Assembly: GCA_946699065.1 (NCBI GenBank)
Contig: CAMPDV010002353.1
Span: forward strand, 1-64,000
Direction: 5' to 3'
Length of the DNA: 64,000 bases
Source of the DNA: Loxodes magnus
Lineage: Eukaryota; Ciliophora; Karyorelictea; Loxodida; Loxodidae
The position numbers and the translations under genes are program-made. Below are positions 11,824 through 26,250 of this stretch, in pieces (position 1 is the stretch's first letter; every line of letters starts with the position of its first letter). The notes beneath the pieces were generated by a model. That model saw nothing but the letters and a program-made list of their open reading frames with translations. It was not told the origin of the DNA and ran no database searches.

Positions 11824-14800
11824 TGAAAGTTAGCCTATAGAAAAGTGAAGAAGTAAAGTAAGAAATTAAAATCTAATGATAAGTTTTCGTAGCAAGCACT
11901 AAAATATAAGTTAGAATATCCATAATGTTAGTAATAATATAATAATTACGAATCTGTATTCGGTTTGTCAAGATATGCTTGTAGATGAAAGTTAGTCTAA
12001 AGAAAAGTGAAGAAGTAAAGTAAGAAATTAAAATCTAATGATAAGTTTTCGTAGAAAACACTAAAATATAAGTTAGAATATCCATAATGTTAGTAATAAT
12101 GTCACAATTACGAATCTGTATTCGGTTCGTCAAGATATGCTTGTAGATGAAAGTTAGTCTAAAGAAAAGTGAAGAAGTAAAGTAAGAAATTAAAATCTAA
12201 TGATAAGTTTTCGTAGCAAGCACTAAAATATAAGTTAGAATATCCATAATGTTAGTAATAATATAATAATTACGAATCTGTATTCGGTTTGTCAAGATAT
12301 GCTTGTAGATGAAAGTTAGTCTAAAGAAAAGTGAAGAAGTAAAGTAAGAAATTAAAATCTAATGATAAGTTTTCGTAGCAAGCACTAAAATATAAGTTAG
12401 AATATCCATAATGTTAGTAATAATATAATAATTACGAATCTGTATTCGGTTTGTCAAGATATGCTTGTAGATGAAAGTTAGCCTATAGAAAAGTGAAGAA
12501 GTAAAGTAAGAAAAGAATATCTAATGATAAGTTTTCGTAGCAAGCACTAAAATATAAGTTAGAATATCCAAAATGTTAATAATAATGTATTAATTACGAA
12601 TCTGTATTCGGTTTGTCAAGATATGCTTGTAGATGAAAGTTAGCCTATAGAAAAGTGAAGAAGTAAAGTAAGAAAAGAATATCTAATGATAAGTTTTCGT
12701 AGCAAGCACTAAAATATGAGTTAGAATATCCAAAATGTTAGTAATAATATAATAATTACGAATCTGTATTCGGTTTGTCAAGATATGCTTGTAGATGAAA
12801 GTTAGCCTATAGAAAAGTGAAGAAGTAAAGTAAGAAAAGAATATCTAATGATAAGTTTTCGTAGCAAGCACTAAAATATAAGTTAGAATATCCATAATGT
12901 TAGTAATAATATAATAATTACGAATCTGTATTCGGTTTGTCAAGATATGCTTGTAGATGAAAGTTAGTCTAAAGAAAAGTGAAGAAGTAAAGTAAGAAAT
13001 TAAAATCTAATGATAAGTTTTCGTAGAAAACACTAAAATATAAGTTAGAATATCCATAATGTTAGTAATAATGTCACAATTACGAATCTGTATTCGGTTC
13101 GTCAAGATATGCTTGTAGATGAAAGTTAGTCTAAAGAAAAGTGAAGAAGTAAAGTAAGAAATTAAAATCTAATGATAAGTTTTCGTAGCAAGCACTAAAA
13201 TATAAGTTAGAATATCCATAATGTTAGTAATAATATAATAATTACGAATCTGTATTCGGTTTGTCAAGATATGCTTGTAGATGAAAGTTAGTCTAAAGAA
13301 AAGTGAAGAAGTAAAGTAAGAAATTAAAATCTAATGATAAGTTTTCGTAGCAAGCACTAAAATATAAGTTAGAATATCCATAATGTTAGTAATAATATAA
13401 TAATTACGAATCTGTATTCGGTTTGTCAAGATATGCTTGTAGATGAAAGTTAGCCTATAGAAAAGTGAAGAAGTAAAGTAAGAAAAGAATATCTAATGAT
13501 AAGTTTTCGTAGCAAGCACTAAAATATAAGTTAGAATATCCAAAATGTTAATAATAATGTATTAATTACGAATCTGTATTCGGTTTGTCAAGATATGCTT
13601 GTAGATGAAAGTTAGCCTATAGAAAAGTGAAGAAGTAAAGTAAGAAAAGAATATCTAATGATAAGTTTTCGTAGCAAGCACTAAAATATGAGTTAGAATA
13701 TCCAAAATGTTAGTAATAATATAATAATTACGAATCTGTATTCGGTTTGTCAAGATATGCTTGTAGATGAAAGTTAGCCTATAGAAAAGTGAAGAAGTAA
13801 AGTAAGAAATTAAAATCTAATGATAAGTTTTCGTAGCAAGCACTAAAATATAAGTTAGAATATCCATAATGTTAGTAATAATATAATAATTACGAATCTG
13901 TATTCGGTTTGTCAAGATATGCTTGTAGATGAAAGTTAGTCTAAAGAAAAGTGAAGAAGTAAAGTAAGAAATTAAAATCTAATGATAAGTTTTCGTAGAA
14001 AACACTAAAATATAAGTTAGAATATCCATAATGTTAGTAATAATGTCACAATTACGAATCTGTATTCGGTTCGTCAAGATATGCTTGTAGATGAAAGTTA
14101 GTCTAAAGAAAAGTGAAGAAGTAAAGTAAGAAATTAAAATCTAATGATAAGTTTTCGTAGCAAGCACTAAAATATAAGTTAGAATATCCATAATGTTAGT
14201 AATAATATAATAATTACGAATCTGTATTCGGTTTGTCAAGATATGCTTGTAGATGAAAGTTAGTCTAAAGAAAAGTGAAGAAGTAAAGTAAGAAATTAAA
14301 ATCTAATGATAAGTTTTCGTAGCAAGCACTAAAATATAAGTTAGAATATCCATAATGTTAGTAATAATATAATAATTACGAATCTGTATTCGGTTTGTCA
14401 AGATATGCTTGTAGATGAAAGTTAGCCTATAGAAAAGTGAAGAAGTAAAGTAAGAAAAGAATATCTAATGATAAGTTTTCGTAGCAAGCACTAAAATATA
14501 AGTTAGAATATCCAAAATGTTAATAATAATGTATTAATTACGAATCTGTATTCGGTTTGTCAAGATATGCTTGTAGATGAAAGTTAGCCTATAGAAAAGT
14601 GAAGAAGTAAAGTAAGAAAAGAATATCTAATGATAAGTTTTCGTAGCAAGCACTAAAATATAAGTTAGAATATCCAAAATGTTAATAATAATGTATTAAT
14701 TACGAATCTGTATTCGGTTTGTCAAGATATGCTTGTAGATGAAAGTTAGCCTATAGAAAAGTGAAGAAGTAAAGTAAGAAAAGAATATCTAATGATAAGT

Positions 14801-14901
14801 TTTCGTAGCAAGCACTAAAATATGAGTTAGAATATCCAAAATGTTAGTAATAATATAATAATTACGAATCTGTATTCGGTTTGTCAAGATATGCTTGTAG
14901 A
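11824..14901. repeat. Higher-order repeat: six-monomer (972-bp) unit, three copies
   Basis: Copy 1 (11824-12795) is h-d-c-c-a-b. Copy 2 (12796-13767) is f-d-c-c-a-b. Copy 3 (13768-14901) is h-d-c-c-a-a-b, with one extra a. The first two copies are exactly 972 bp each and differ only at spot 2 of their first monomer (h against f). This is a textbook multi-monomer higher-order repeat: monomers within a unit differ, while corresponding monomers of successive units match. Such structure arises by unequal exchange in register with the multi-monomer unit. Confidence 0.9.
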
Positions 14902-17900
14902 TGAAAGTTAGCCTATAGAAAAGTGAAGAAGTAAAGTAAGAAAAGAATATCTAATGATAAGTTTTCGTAGCAAGCACTAAAAATATAAGTTAGAATATCC
15001 AAAATGTTAATAATAATGTATTAATTACGAATCTGTATTCGGTTTGTCAAGATATGCTTGTAGATGAAAGTTAGCCTATAGAAAAGTGAAGAAGTAAAGT
15101 AAGAAAAGAATATCTAATGATAAGTTTTCGTAGCAAGCACTAAAATATAAGTTAGAATATCCAAAATGTTAATAATAATGTATTAATTACGAATCTGTAT
15201 TCGGTTTGTCAAGATATGCTTGTAGATGAAAGTTAGCCTATAGAAAAGTGAAGAAGTAAAGTAAGAAAAGAATATCTAATGATAAGTTTTCGTAGCAAGC
15301 ACTAAAATATGAGTTAGAATATCCAAAATGTTAGTAATAATATAATAATTACGAATCTGTATTCGGTTTGTCAAGATATGCTTGTAGATGAAAGTTAGCC
15401 TATAGAAAAGTGAAGAAGTAAAGTAAGAAAAGAATATCTAATGATAAGTTTTCGTAGCAAGCACTAAAATATAAGTTAGAATATCCAAAATGTTAGTAAT
15501 AATATAATAATTACGAATCTGTATTCGGTTTGTCAAGATATGCTTGTAGATGAAAGTTAGTCTAAAGAAAAGTGAAGAAGTAAAGTAAGAAATTAAAATC
15601 TAATGATAAGTTTTCGTAGCAAACACTAAAATATAAGTTAGAATATCCATAATGTTAGTAATAATGTCACAATTACGAATCTGTATTCGGTTTGTCAAGA
15701 TATGCTTGTAGATGAAAGTTAGCCTATAGAAAAGTGAAGAAGTAAAGTAAGAAAAGAATATCTAATGATAAGTTTTCGTAGCAAGCACTAAAATATAAGT
15801 TAGAATATCCAAAATGTTAATAATAATGTATTAATTACGAATCTGTATTCGGTTTGTCAAGATATGCTTGTAGATGAAAGTTAGCCTATAGAAAAGTGAA
15901 GAAGTAAAGTAAGAAAAGAATATCTAATGATAAGTTTTCGTAGCAAGCACTAAAATATGAGTTAGAATATCCAAAATGTTAGTAATAATATAATAATTAC
16001 GAATCTGTATTCGGTTTGTCAAGATATGCTTGTAGATGAAAGTTAGCCTATAGAAAAGTGAAGAAGTAAAGTAAGAAAAGAATATCTAATGATAAGTTTT
16101 CGTAGCAAGCACTAAAATATAAGTTAGAATATCCAAAATGTTAGTAATAATATAATAATTACGAATCTGTATTCGGTTTGTCAAGATATGCTTGTAGATG
16201 AAAGTTAGCCTATAGAAAAGTGAAGAAGTAAAGTAAGAAAAGAATATCTAATGATAAGTTTTCGTAGCAAACACTAAAATATAAGTTAGAATATCCATAA
16301 TGTTAGTAATAATGTCACAATTACGAATCTGTATTCGGTTTGTCAAGATATGCTTGTAGATGAAAGTTAGCCTATAGAAAAGTGAAGAAGTAAAGTAAGA
16401 AAAGAATATCTAATGATAAGTTTTCGTAGCAAGCACTAAAATATGAGTTAGAATATCCAAAATGTTAGTAATAATATAATAATTACGAATCTGTATTTCG
16501 GTTTGTCAAGATATGCTTGTAGATGAAAGTTAGCCTATAGAAAAGTGAAGAAGTAAAGTAAGAAAAAGAATATCTAATGATAAGTTTTCGTAGCAAGCAC
16601 TAAAATATGAGTTAGAATATCCAAAATGTTAGTAATAATATAATAATTACGAATCTGTATTCGGTTTGTCAAGATATGCTTGTAGATGAAAGTTAGTCTA
16701 AAGAAAAGTGAAGAAGTAAAGTAAGAAATTAAAATCTAATGATAAGTTTTCGTAGCAAGCACTAAAATATAAGTTAGAATATCCAAAATGTTAATAATAA
16801 TGTATTAATTACGAATCTGTATTCGGTTTGTCAAGATATGCTTGTAGATGAAAGTTAGCCTATAGAAAAGTGAAGAAGTAAAGTAAGAAAAGAATATCTA
16901 ATGATAAGTTTTCGTAGCAAGCACTAAAATATAAGTTAGAATATCCAAAATGTTAATAATAATGTATTAATTACGAATCTGTATTCGGTTTGTCAAGATA
17001 TGCTTGTAGATGAAAGTTAGTCTAAAGAAAAGTGAAGAAGTAAAGTAAGAAAAGAATATCTAATGATAAGTTTTCGTAGCAAGCACTAAAATATAAGTTA
17101 GAATATCCAAAATGTTAGTAATAATATAATAATTACGAATCTGTATTCGGTTTGTCAAGATATGCTTGTAGATGAAAGTTAGCCTATAGAAAAGTGAAGA
17201 AGTAAAGTAAGAAAAGAATATCTAATGATAAGTTTCGTAGCAAGCACTAAAATATGAGTTAGAATATCCAAAATGTTAGTAATAATATAATAATTACGAA
17301 TCTGTATTCGGTTTGTCAAGATATGCTTGTAGATGAAAGTTAGCCTATAGAAAAGTGAAGAAGTAAAGTAAGAAAAGAATATCTAATGATAAGTTTTCGT
17401 AGCAAGCACTAAAATATAAGTTAGAATATCCAAAATGTTAATAATAATGTATTAATTACGAATCTGTATTCGGTTTGTCAAGATATGCTTGTAGATGAAA
17501 GTTAGCCTATAGAAAAGTGAAGAAGTAAAGTAAGAAAAGAATATCTAATGATAAGTTTTCGTAGCAAGCACTAAAATATAAGTTAGAATATCCAAAATGT
17601 TAATAATAATGTATTAATTACGAATCTGTATTCGGTTTGTCAAGATATGCTTGTAGATGAAAGTTAGTCTAAAGAAAAGTGAAGAAGTAAAGTAAGAAAT
17701 TAAAATCTAATGATAAGTTTTCGTAGCAAGCACTAAAATATAAGTTAGAATATCCATAATGTTAGTAATAATATAATAATTACGAATCTGTATTCGGTTT
17801 GTCAAGATATGCTTGTAGATGAAAGTTAGTCTAAAGAAAAGTGAAGAAGTAAAGTAAGAAATTAAAATCTAATGATAAGTTTTCGTAGCAAGCACTAAAA

Positions 17901-20900
17901 ATATAAGTTAGAATATCCATAATGTTAGTAATAATATAATAATTACGAATCTGTATTCGGTTTGTCAAGATATGCTTGTAGATGAAAGTTAGCCTATAGA
18001 AAAGTGAAGAAGTAAAGTAAGAAAAGAATATCTAATGATAAGTTTTCGTAGCAAGCACTAAAATATGAGTTAGAATATCCAAAATGTTAGTAATAATATA
18101 ATAATTACGAATCTGTATTCGGTTTGTCAAGATATGCTTGTAGATGAAAGTTAGTCTAAAGAAAAGTGAAGAAGTAAAGTAAGAAAAGAATATCTAATGA
18201 TAAGTTTTCGTAGCAAACACTAAAATATAAGTTAGAATATCCATAATGTTAGTAATAATGTCACAATTACGAATCTGTATTCGGTTTGTCAAGATATGCT
18301 TGTAGATGAAAGTTAGCCTATAGAAAAGTGAAGAAGTAAAGTAAGAAAAGAATATCTAATGATAAGTTTTCGTAGCAAGCACTAAAATATAAGTTAGAAT
18401 ATCCAAAATGTTAATAATAATGTATTAATTACGAATCTGTATTCGGTTTGTCAAGATATGCTTGTAGATGAAAGTTAGCCTATAGAAAAGTGAAGAAGTA
18501 AAGTAAGAAAAGAATATCTAATGATAAGTTTTCGTAGCAAGCACTAAAATATGAGTTAGAATATCCAAAATGTTAGTAATAATATAATAATTACGAATCT
18601 GTATTCGGTTTGTCAAGATATGCTTGTAGATGAAAGTTAGTCTAAAGAAAAGTGAAGAAGTAAAGTAAGAAATTAAAATCTAATGATAAGTTTTCGTAGC
18701 AAGCACTAAAATATAAGTTAGAATATCCATAATGTTAGTAATAATATAATAATTACGAATCTGTATTCGGTTTGTCAAGATATGCTTGTAGATGAAAGTT
18801 AGTCTAAAGAAAAGTGAAGAAGTAAAGTAAGAAATTAAAATCTAATGATAAGTTTTCGTAGCAAACACTAAAATATAAGTTAGAATATCCATAATGTTAG
18901 TAATAATGTCACAATTACGAATCTGTATTCGGTTTGTCAAGATATGCTTGTAGATGAAAGTTAGCCTATAGAAAAGTGAAGAAGTAAAGTAAGAAATTAA
19001 AATCTAATGATAAGTTTTCGTAGCAAGCACTAAAATATGAGTTAGAATATCCAAAATGTTAGTAATAATATAATAATTACGAATCTGTATTCGGTTTGTC
19101 AAGATATGCTTGTAGATGAAAGTTAGTCTAAAGAAAAGTGAAGAAGTAAAGTAAGAAATTAAAATCTAATGATAAGTTTTCGTAGCAAGCACTAAAATAT
19201 AAGTTAGAATATCCATAATGTTAGTAATAATATAATAATTACGAATCTGTATTCGGTTTGTCAAGATATGCTTGTAGATGAAAGTTAGTCTAAAGAAAAG
19301 TGAAGAAGTAAAGTAAGAAATTAAAATCTAATGATAAGTTTTCGTAGCAAGCACTAAAATATAAGTTAGAATATCCATAATGTTAGTAATAATATAATAA
19401 TTACGAATCTGTATTCGGTTTGTCAAGATATGCTTGTAGATGAAAGTTAGCCTATAGAAAAGTGAAGAAGTAAAGTAAGAAAAGAATATCTAATGATAAG
19501 TTTTCGTAGCAAGCACTAAAATATAAGTTAGAATATCCAAAATGTTAATAATAATGTATTAATTACGAATCTGTATTCGGTTTGTCAAGATATGCTTGTA
19601 GATGAAAGTTAGTCTAAAGAAAAGTGAAGAAGTAAAGTAAGAAATTAAAATCTAATGATAAGTTTTCGTAGCAAGCACTAAAATATAAGTTAGAATATCC
19701 ATAATGTTAGTAATAATATAATAATTACGAATCTGTATTCGGTTTGTCAAGATATGCTTGTAGATGAAAGTTAGCCTATAGAAAAGTGAAGAAGTAAAGT
19801 AAGAAAAGAATATCTAATGATAAGTTTTCGTAGCAAGCACTAAAATATAAGTTAGAATATCCAAAATGTTAATAATAATGTATTAATTACGAATCTGTAT
19901 TCGGTTTGTCAAGATATGCTTGTAGATGAAAGTTAGCCTATAGAAAAGTGAAGAAGTAAAGTAAGAAAAGAATATCTAATGATAAGTTTTCGTAGCAAGC
20001 ACTAAAATATAAGTTAGAATATCCAAAATGTTAATAATAATGTATTAATTACGAATCTGTATTCGGTTTGTCAAGATATGCTTGTAGATGAAAGTTAGCC
20101 TATAGAAAAGTGAAGAAGTAAAGTAAGAAATTAAAATCTAATGATAAGTTTTCGTAGCAAGCACTAAAATATAAGTTAGAATATCCAAAATGTTAGTAAT
20201 AATATAATAATTACGAATCTGTATTCGGTTTGTCAAGATATGCTTGTAGATGAAAGTTAGTCTAAAGAAAAGTGAAGAAGTAAAGTAAGAAATTAAAATC
20301 TAATGATAAGTTTTCGTAGCAAGCACTAAAATATAAGTTAGAATATCCATAATGTTAGTAATAATGTCACAATTACGAATCTGTATTCGGTTTGTCAAGA
20401 TATGCTTGTAGATGAAAGTTAGCCTATAGAAAAGTGAAGAAGTAAAGTAAGAAAAGAATATCTAATGATAAGTTTTCGTAGCAAGCACTAAAATATGAGT
20501 TAGAATATCCAAAATGTTAGTAATAATATAATAATTACGAATCTGTATTCGGTTCGTCAAGATATGCTTGTAGATGAAAGTTAGTCTAAAGAAAAGTGAA
20601 GAAGTAAAGTAAGAAATTAAAATCTAATGATAAGTTTTCGTAGCAAGCACTAAAATATAAGTTAGAATATCCATAATGTTAGTAATAATGTCACAATTAC
20701 GAATCTGTATTCGGTTTGTCAAGATATGCTTGTAGATGAAAGTTAGCCTATAGAAAAGTGAAGAAGTAAAGTAAGAAAAGAATATCTAATGATAAGTTTT
20801 CGTAGCAAGCACTAAAATATGAGTTAGAATATCCAAAATGTTAGTAATAATATAATAATTACGAATCTGTATTCGGTTTGTCAAGATATGCTTGTAGATG

Positions 20901-21870
20901 AAAGTTAGCCTATAGAAAAGTGAAGAAGTAAAGTAAGAAATTAAAATCTAATGATAAGTTTTCGTAGCAAGCACTAAAATATAAGTTAGAATATCCATAA
21001 TGTTAGTAATAATATAATAATTACGAATCTGTATTCGGTTCGTCAAGATATGCTTGTAGATGAAAGTTAGTCTAAAGAAAAGTGAAGAAGTAAAGTAAGA
21101 AATTAAAATCTAATGATAAGTTTTCGTAGCAAGCACTAAAATATAAGTTAGAATATCCAAAATGTTAGTAATAATATAATAATTACGAATCTGTATTCGG
21201 TTTGTCAAGATATGCTTGTAGATGAAAGTTAGTCTAAAGAAAAGTGAAGAAGTAAAGTAAGAAATTAAAATCTAATGATAAGTTTTCGTAGCAAGCACTA
21301 AAATATAAGTTAGAATATCCATAATGTTAGTAATAATATAATAATTACGAATCTGTATTCGGTTTGTCAAGATATGCTTGTAGATGAAAGTTAGTCTAAA
21401 GAAAAGTGAAGAAGTAAAGTAAGAAATTAAAATCTAATGATAAGTTTTCGTAGCAAACACTAAAATATAAGTTAGAATATCCATAATGTTAGTAATAATG
21501 TCACAATTACGAATCTGTATTCGGTTTGTCAAGATATGCTTGTAGATGAAAGTTAGCCTATAGAAAAGTGAAGAAGTAAAGTAAGAAAAGAATATCTAAT
21601 GATAAGTTTTCGTAGCAAGCACTAAAATATGAGTTAGAATATCCAAAATGTTAGTAATAATATAATAATTACGAATCTGTATTCGGTTTGTCAAGATATG
21701 CTTGTAGATGAAAGTTAGTCTAAAGAAAAGTGAAGAAGTAAAGTAAGAAATTAAAATCTAATGATAAGTTTTCGTAGCAAGCACTAAAATATGAGTTAGA
21801 ATATCCAAAATGTTAGTAATAATATAATAATTACGAATCTGTATTCGGTTTGTCAAGATATGCTTGTAGA
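14902..21870. repeat. Satellite sub-block 5: irregular mosaic domain, 43 monomers
   Basis: Order: a-a-b-i-g-a-b-i-x-b-b-n-a-x-b-a-a-c-c-b-x-a-b-c-g-x-c-c-a-c-a-a-k-x-b-x-b-h-e-c-g-b-x. It has no clear higher-order period and the most one-off mosaics in the window. Examples are 16199 (C,G front with 'caaaca', T100 and F3), 17011 and 18145 (T at spot 1 but G at spot 2), 18955 (C,T front with G85), 20251 and 20575 ('caagca' with F3) and 21709 (T,T front with G85). The b at 20413 and the h at 20899 carry C143, which elsewhere is tied to d and G monomers. Five of the window's 1-bp length changes lie here. It reads as a less homogenised stretch. Confidence 0.85.
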
Positions 21871-24800
21871 TGAAAGTTAGCCTATAGAAAAGTGAAGAAG
21901 TAAAGTAAGAAAAGAATATCTAATGATAAGTTTTCGTAGCAAGCACTAAAATATGAGTTAGAATATCCAAAATGTTAGTAATAATATAATAATTACGAAT
22001 CTGTATTCGGTTTGTCAAGATATGCTTGTAGATGAAAGTTAGCCTATAGAAAAGTGAAGAAGTAAAGTAAGAAAAGAATATCTAATGATAAGTTTTCGTA
22101 GCAAGCACTAAAATATAAGTTAGAATATCCAAAATGTTAATAATAATGTATTAATTACGAATCTGTATTCGGTTTGTCAAGATATGCTTGTAGATGAAAG
22201 TTAGCCTATAGAAAAGTGAAGAAGTAAAGTAAGAAAAGAATATCTAATGATAAGTTTTCGTAGCAAGCACTAAAATATGAGTTAGAATATCCAAAATGTT
22301 AGTAATAATATAATAATTACGAATCTGTATTCGGTTTGTCAAGATATGCTTGTAGATGAAAGTTAGCCTATAGAAAAGTGAAGAAGTAAAGTAAGAAAAG
22401 AATATCTAATGATAAGTTTTCGTAGCAAGCACTAAAATATAAGTTAGAATATCCAAAATGTTAATAATAATGTATTAATTACGAATCTGTATTCGGTTTG
22501 TCAAGATATGCTTGTAGATGAAAGTTAGCCTATAGAAAAGTGAAGAAGTAAAGTAAGAAAAGAATATCTAATGATAAGTTTTCGTAGCAAGCACTAAAAT
22601 ATGAGTTAGAATATCCAAAATGTTAGTAATAATATAATAATTACGAATCTGTATTCGGTTTGTCAAGATATGCTTGTAGATGAAAGTTAGCCTATAGAAA
22701 AGTGAAGAAGTAAAGTAAGAAATTAAAATCTAATGATAAGTTTTCGTAGCAAGCACTAAAATATAAGTTAGAATATCCAAAATGTTAGTAATAATATAAT
22801 AATTACGAATCTGTATTCGGTTTGTCAAGATATGCTTGTAGATGAAAGTTAGCCTATAGAAAAGTGAAGAAGTAAAGTAAGAAAAGAATATCTAATGATA
22901 AGTTTTCGTAGCAAGCACTAAAATATAAGTTAGAATATCCAAAATGTTAATAATAATGTATTAATTACGAATCTGTATTCGGTTTGTCAAGATATGCTTG
23001 TAGATGAAAGTTAGCCTATAGAAAAGTGAAGAAGTAAAGTAAGAAAAGAATATCTAATGATAAGTTTTCGTAGCAAGCACTAAAATATAAGTTAGAATAT
23101 CCATAATGTTAGTAATAATATAATAATTACGAATCTGTATTCGGTTTGTCAAGATATGCTTGTAGATGAAAGTTAGCCTATAGAAAAGTGAAGAAGTAAA
23201 GTAAGAAAAGAATATCTAATGATAAGTTTTCGTAGCAAGCACTAAAATATAAGTTAGAATATCCAAAATGTTAATAATAATGTATTAATTACGAATCTGT
23301 ATTCGGTTTGTCAAGATATGCTTGTAGATGAAAGTTAGCCTATAGAAAAGTGAAGAAGTAAAGTAAGAAAAGAATATCTAATGATAAGTTTTCGTAGCAA
23401 GCACTAAAATATAAGTTAGAATATCCAAAATGTTAATAATAATGTATTAATTACGAATCTGTATTCGGTTTGTCAAGATATGCTTGTAGATGAAAGTTAG
23501 CCTATAGAAAAGTGAAGAAGTAAAGTAAGAAAAGAATATCTAATGATAAGTTTTCGTAGCAAGCACTAAAATATGAGTTAGAATATCCAAAATGTTAGTA
23601 ATAATATAATAATTACGAATCTGTATTCGGTTTGTCAAGATATGCTTGTAGATGAAAGTTAGCCTATAGAAAAGTGAAGAAGTAAAGTAAGAAAAGAATA
23701 TCTAATGATAAGTTTTCGTAGCAAGCACTAAAATATAAGTTAGAATATCCAAAATGTTAATAATAATGTATTAATTACGAATCTGTATTCGGTTTGTCAA
23801 GATATGCTTGTAGATGAAAGTTAGCCTATAGAAAAGTGAAGAAGTAAAGTAAGAAAAGAATATCTAATGATAAGTTTTCGTAGCAAGCACTAAAATATGA
23901 GTTAGAATATCCAAAATGTTAGTAATAATATAATAATTACGAATCTGTATTCGGTTTGTCAAGATATGCTTGTAGATGAAAGTTAGCCTATAGAAAAGTG
24001 AAGAAGTAAAGTAAGAAATTAAAATCTAATGATAAGTTTTCGTAGCAAGCACTAAAATATAAGTTAGAATATCCAAAATGTTAGTAATAATATAATAATT
24101 ACGAATCTGTATTCGGTTTGTCAAGATATGCTTGTAGATGAAAGTTAGCCTATAGAAAAGTGAAGAAGTAAAGTAAGAAAAGAATATCTAATGATAAGTT
24201 TTCGTAGCAAGCACTAAAATATAAGTTAGAATATCCAAAATGTTAATAATAATGTATTAATTACGAATCTGTATTCGGTTTGTCAAGATATGCTTGTAGA
24301 TGAAAGTTAGCCTATAGAAAAGTGAAGAAGTAAAGTAAGAAAAGAATATCTAATGATAAGTTTTCGTAGCAAGCACTAAAATATGAGTTAGAATATCCAA
24401 AATGTTAGTAATAATATAATAATTACGAATCTGTATTCGGTTTGTCAAGATATGCTTGTAGATGAAAGTTAGCCTATAGAAAAGTGAAGAAGTAAAGTAA
24501 GAAAAGAATATCTAATGATAAGTTTTCGTAGCAAGCACTAAAATATGAGTTAGAATATCCAAAATGTTAGTAATAATATAATAATTACGAATCTGTATTC
24601 GGTTTGTCAAGATATGCTTGTAGATGAAAGTTAGCCTATAGAAAAGTGAAGAAGTAAAGTAAGAAAAGAATATCTAATGATAAGTTTTCGTAGCAAGCAC
24701 TAAAATATGAGTTAGAATATCCAAAATGTTAGTAATAATATAATAATTACGAATCTGTATTCGGTTTGTCAAGATATGCTTGTAGATGAAAGTTAGCCTA

Positions 24801-25272
24801 TAGAAAAGTGAAGAAGTAAAGTAAGAAAAGAATATCTAATGATAAGTTTTCGTAGCAAGCACTAAAATATGAGTTAGAATATCCAAAATGTTAGTAATAA
24901 TATAATAATTACGAATCTGTATTCGGTTTGTCAAGATATGCTTGTAGATGAAAGTTAGCCTATAGAAAAGTGAAGAAGTAAAGTAAGAAAAGAATATCTA
25001 ATGATAAGTTTTCGTAGCAAGCACTAAAATATAAGTTAGAATATCCAAAATGTTAATAATAATGTATTAATTACGAATCTGTATTCGGTTTGTCAAGATA
25101 TGCTTGTAGATGAAAGTTAGCCTATAGAAAAGTGAAGAAGTAAAGTAAGAAAAGAATATCTAATGATAAGTTTTCGTAGCAAGCACTAAAATATAAGTTA
25201 GAATATCCATAATGTTAGTAATAATATAATAATTACGAATCTGTATTCGGTTTGTCAAGATATGCTTGTAGA
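21871..25272. repeat. Satellite sub-block 6: a/b domain with k and f insertions, 21 monomers
   Basis: Order: b-a-b-a-b-k-a-f-a-a-b-a-b-k-a-bbbb-a-f. The run a-b-a-b-k-a occurs twice (22033 and 23329 onward), eight monomers or 1296 bp apart. All monomers are exactly 162 bp. Confidence 0.85.
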
Positions 25273-26250
25273 TGAAAGTTAGTCTATCTGTAGAAAAGTG
25301 AAGAAGTAAAGTAAGAAATTAAAATCTAATGATAAGTTTTCGTAGCAAGCACTAAAATATAAGTTAGAATATCCAAAATGTTAGTAATAATATAATAATT
25401 ACGAATCTGTATTCGGTTTGTCAAGATATGCTTGTAGATGAAAGTTAGTCTAAAGAAAAGTGAAGAAGTAAAGTAAGAAATTAAAATCTAATGATAAGTT
25501 TTCGTAGCAAACACTAAAATATAAGTTAGAATATCCATGAAATGTTAGTAATAATGTCACAATTACGAATCTGTATTCGGTTCGTCAAGATATGCTTGTA
25601 GATGAAAGTTAGTCTAAAGAAAAGTGAAGAAGTAAAGTAAGAAATTAAAATCTAATGATAAGTTTTCGTAGCAAGCACTAAAATATAAGTTAGAATATCC
25701 AAAATGTTAGTAATAATATAATAATTACGAATCTGTATTCGGTTTGTCAAGATATGCTTGTAGATGAAAGTTAGTCTAAAGAAAAGTGAAGAAGTAAAGT
25801 AAGAAATTAAAATCTAATGATAAGTTTTCGTAGCAAGCACTAAAATATAAGTTAGAATATCCATAATGTTAGTAATAATATAATAATTACGAATCTGTAT
25901 TCGGTTTGTCAAGATATGCTTGTAGATGAAAGTTAGTCTAAAGAAAAGTGAAGAAGTAAAGTAAGAAATTAAAATCTAATGATAAGTTTTCGTAGCAAGC
26001 ACTAAAATATAAGTTAGAATATCCATAATGTTAGTAATAATATAATAATTACGAATCTGTATTCGGTTTGTCAAGATATGCTTGTAGATGAAAGTTAGTC
26101 TAAAGAAAAGTGAAGAAGTAAAGTAAGAAATTAAAATCTAATGATAAGTTTTCGTAGCAAGCACTAAAATATAAGTTAGAATATCCATAATGTTAGTAAT
26201 AATATAATAATTACGAATCTGTATTCGGTTTGTCAAGATATGCTTGTAGA
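25273..26250. repeat. Satellite sub-block 7: T-family run, 6 monomers, first two length-variant
   Basis: Order: e-G-e-c-c-c. The first monomer (25273-25438) is 166 bp: relative to a T-type front it has 'tctgta' in place of 'aa' after 'gtcta', or equivalently four added bases at 25287-25290. The second (25439-25602) is 164 bp, with two extra bases at 25539-25540 next to base 100. Both changes appear nowhere else in the window. Confidence 0.85.
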
